From: Methanobacteriaceae archaeon
Lineage (GTDB): Archaea; Methanobacteriota; Methanobacteria; Methanobacteriales; Methanobacteriaceae
Direction: 5' to 3'
DNA length: 6,022 bases
Assembly (NCBI GenBank): GCA_030681145.1
Contig: JAUXXK010000442.1
Location: forward strand, 1-6,022
The notes beneath the pieces are model-generated. The model saw only the letters and a program-made list of their open reading frames with translations. It did no database searches and was not told the DNA's origin. Each line of letters opens with the position of its first letter. Positions within the stretch are counted from its first letter, which is position 1. A program made the position numbers and the translations under genes. Shown piece after piece: positions 5,339 to 6,022 of the stretch.

Positions 5339-6022
5339 ATGAAATACGTGATATTAATAGGAGATGGGATGGCTGACTATCCCTTAAAAGAGTTGAATAA
5401 TAAAACTCCCCTTCAAGCTGCTAATATTCCTAACATGGATAAACTAGCTACTAAGGGTGCCAGTGGTCTTTTAAAAACTGTCCCTGAAGGTATGGATCCC
5501 GGTTCAGATGTGGCCAACCTTTCAATAATGGGATATAATCCATCTGAATACTATACTGGGCGAGGTCCACTGGAAGCGGCTAGTATGGGCGTTGAATTAT
5601 CTGATGGTGATGTAGCATTTAGATGCAACTTTATTACTAAAAAAGATGATATTTTAGAAGATTTCAATGCAGGACATATCACAACTCCGGAATCTGGTGA
5701 GCTCATAGATGTATTAAATCAAAACTTTGAAAAATATGGGAAATTTTATCATGGAATAAGTTATCGAAACCTATTTATTTTTAATAAAAAAGAATCTGTT
5801 AATTTAAAAACAGTACCTCCCCACGATATTGTTGGTCAAAAGATATCAGAAAACATTGTTAAACCGGAATCTGATGAAAATGCCCGTTTAATCAATAAAA
5901 TTATGGAAGACTCTGAAAATATCCTTTTAAATACTGAAGTAAACAAAAAACGTTTGAATAATAATAAAAAACCCGCTAATAGAATATGGTTATGGGGTCA
6001 GGGTTCAAAGCCTCAAATTGAT
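5339..6022 (+). CDS. apgM: Archaeal-type cofactor-independent phosphoglycerate mutase family, N-terminal part (3' end outside window)
   Basis: The first 228 residues of a protein usually about 400 long; the frame runs open to the right edge. It belongs to the alkaline-phosphatase superfamily. IGDGMADYP (7-15) supplies metal-binding Asp9. PGSDVANLSIMGYNP (54-68) holds Ser56, the likely phosphoryl-accepting nucleophile by comparison with iPGM. YYTGRGPLEAASMGV (71-85), DVAFRCNF (91-98), AGHI (111-114), PPHDIVG (160-166) and IWLWGQG (216-222) are all characteristic. The known reaction of archaeal ApgM is 3-phosphoglycerate to 2-phosphoglycerate in glycolysis and gluconeogenesis. A related subgroup has been proposed to be homoserine kinases because of linkage to threonine genes, and this copy follows hom by 197 bp. 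The sequence visible here does not decide between the two. ATG 5339 follows AAGGA at 5325-5329. Confidence 0.9.
   Translation, partial: MKYVILIGDGMADYPLKELNNKTPLQAANIPNMDKLATKGASGLLKTVPEGMDPGSDVANLSIMGYNPSEYYTGRGPLEAASMGVELSDGDVAFRCNFITKKDDILEDFNAGHITTPESGELIDVLNQNFEKYGKFYHGISYRNLFIFNKKESVNLKTVPPHDIVGQKISENIVKPESDENARLINKIMEDSENILLNTEVNKKRLNNNKKPANRIWLWGQGSKPQID

Overview
The window is AT-rich, with intergenic gaps very rich in A/T and archaeal start signals (GGAGG/GGTGAT-like ribosome binding sites, TATA boxes of the TTTATA type, T-tract terminators). The gene content (archaeal-type AsnB, a short archaeal GatC relative, a stand-alone ACT protein before homoserine dehydrogenase, archaeal-type phosphoglycerate mutase) points to a methanogen of the Methanobacteriales, most likely Methanobacterium or a close relative. 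The genus is inferred from gene families and base composition, not from a marker gene. All seven genes are on the + strand.

Left part (1-1070): the 3' end of cysE (serine O-acetyltransferase, start lost off the left edge), then a 126-residue helix-turn-helix protein of the archaeal COG2522 type with a cysteine-rich tail. Centre (1324-3439): a divergent asparagine synthetase (asnB) with a large Asn/Ser/Lys-rich insertion, then a 70-residue GatC-like protein. A T-rich tract at 3471-3497 probably ends transcription there. Right part (3593-6022): a double-ACT protein and homoserine dehydrogenase (hom), 46 bp apart and very likely one operon, then an archaeal-type phosphoglycerate mutase family gene (apgM) cut by the right edge.

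The common thread is amino-acid metabolism around serine/cysteine and aspartate. CysE commits serine to cysteine. AsnB amidates aspartate, and the GatC-like protein probably belongs to the tRNA-dependent amidation route. Hom commits aspartate semialdehyde to homoserine, for threonine and methionine, probably under control of the neighbouring ACT protein. The ApgM-family gene may be the glycolytic mutase, but its place after hom leaves open a role in homoserine phosphorylation.

No CRISPR array, mobile element, tRNA or rRNA was recognised. No completely new system is evident. The points most worth a second look are the cysteine-rich regulator beside cysE, the unusual AsnB active-site residues and insertion, the CysE tail ending in isoleucine, and the hom/apgM adjacency.
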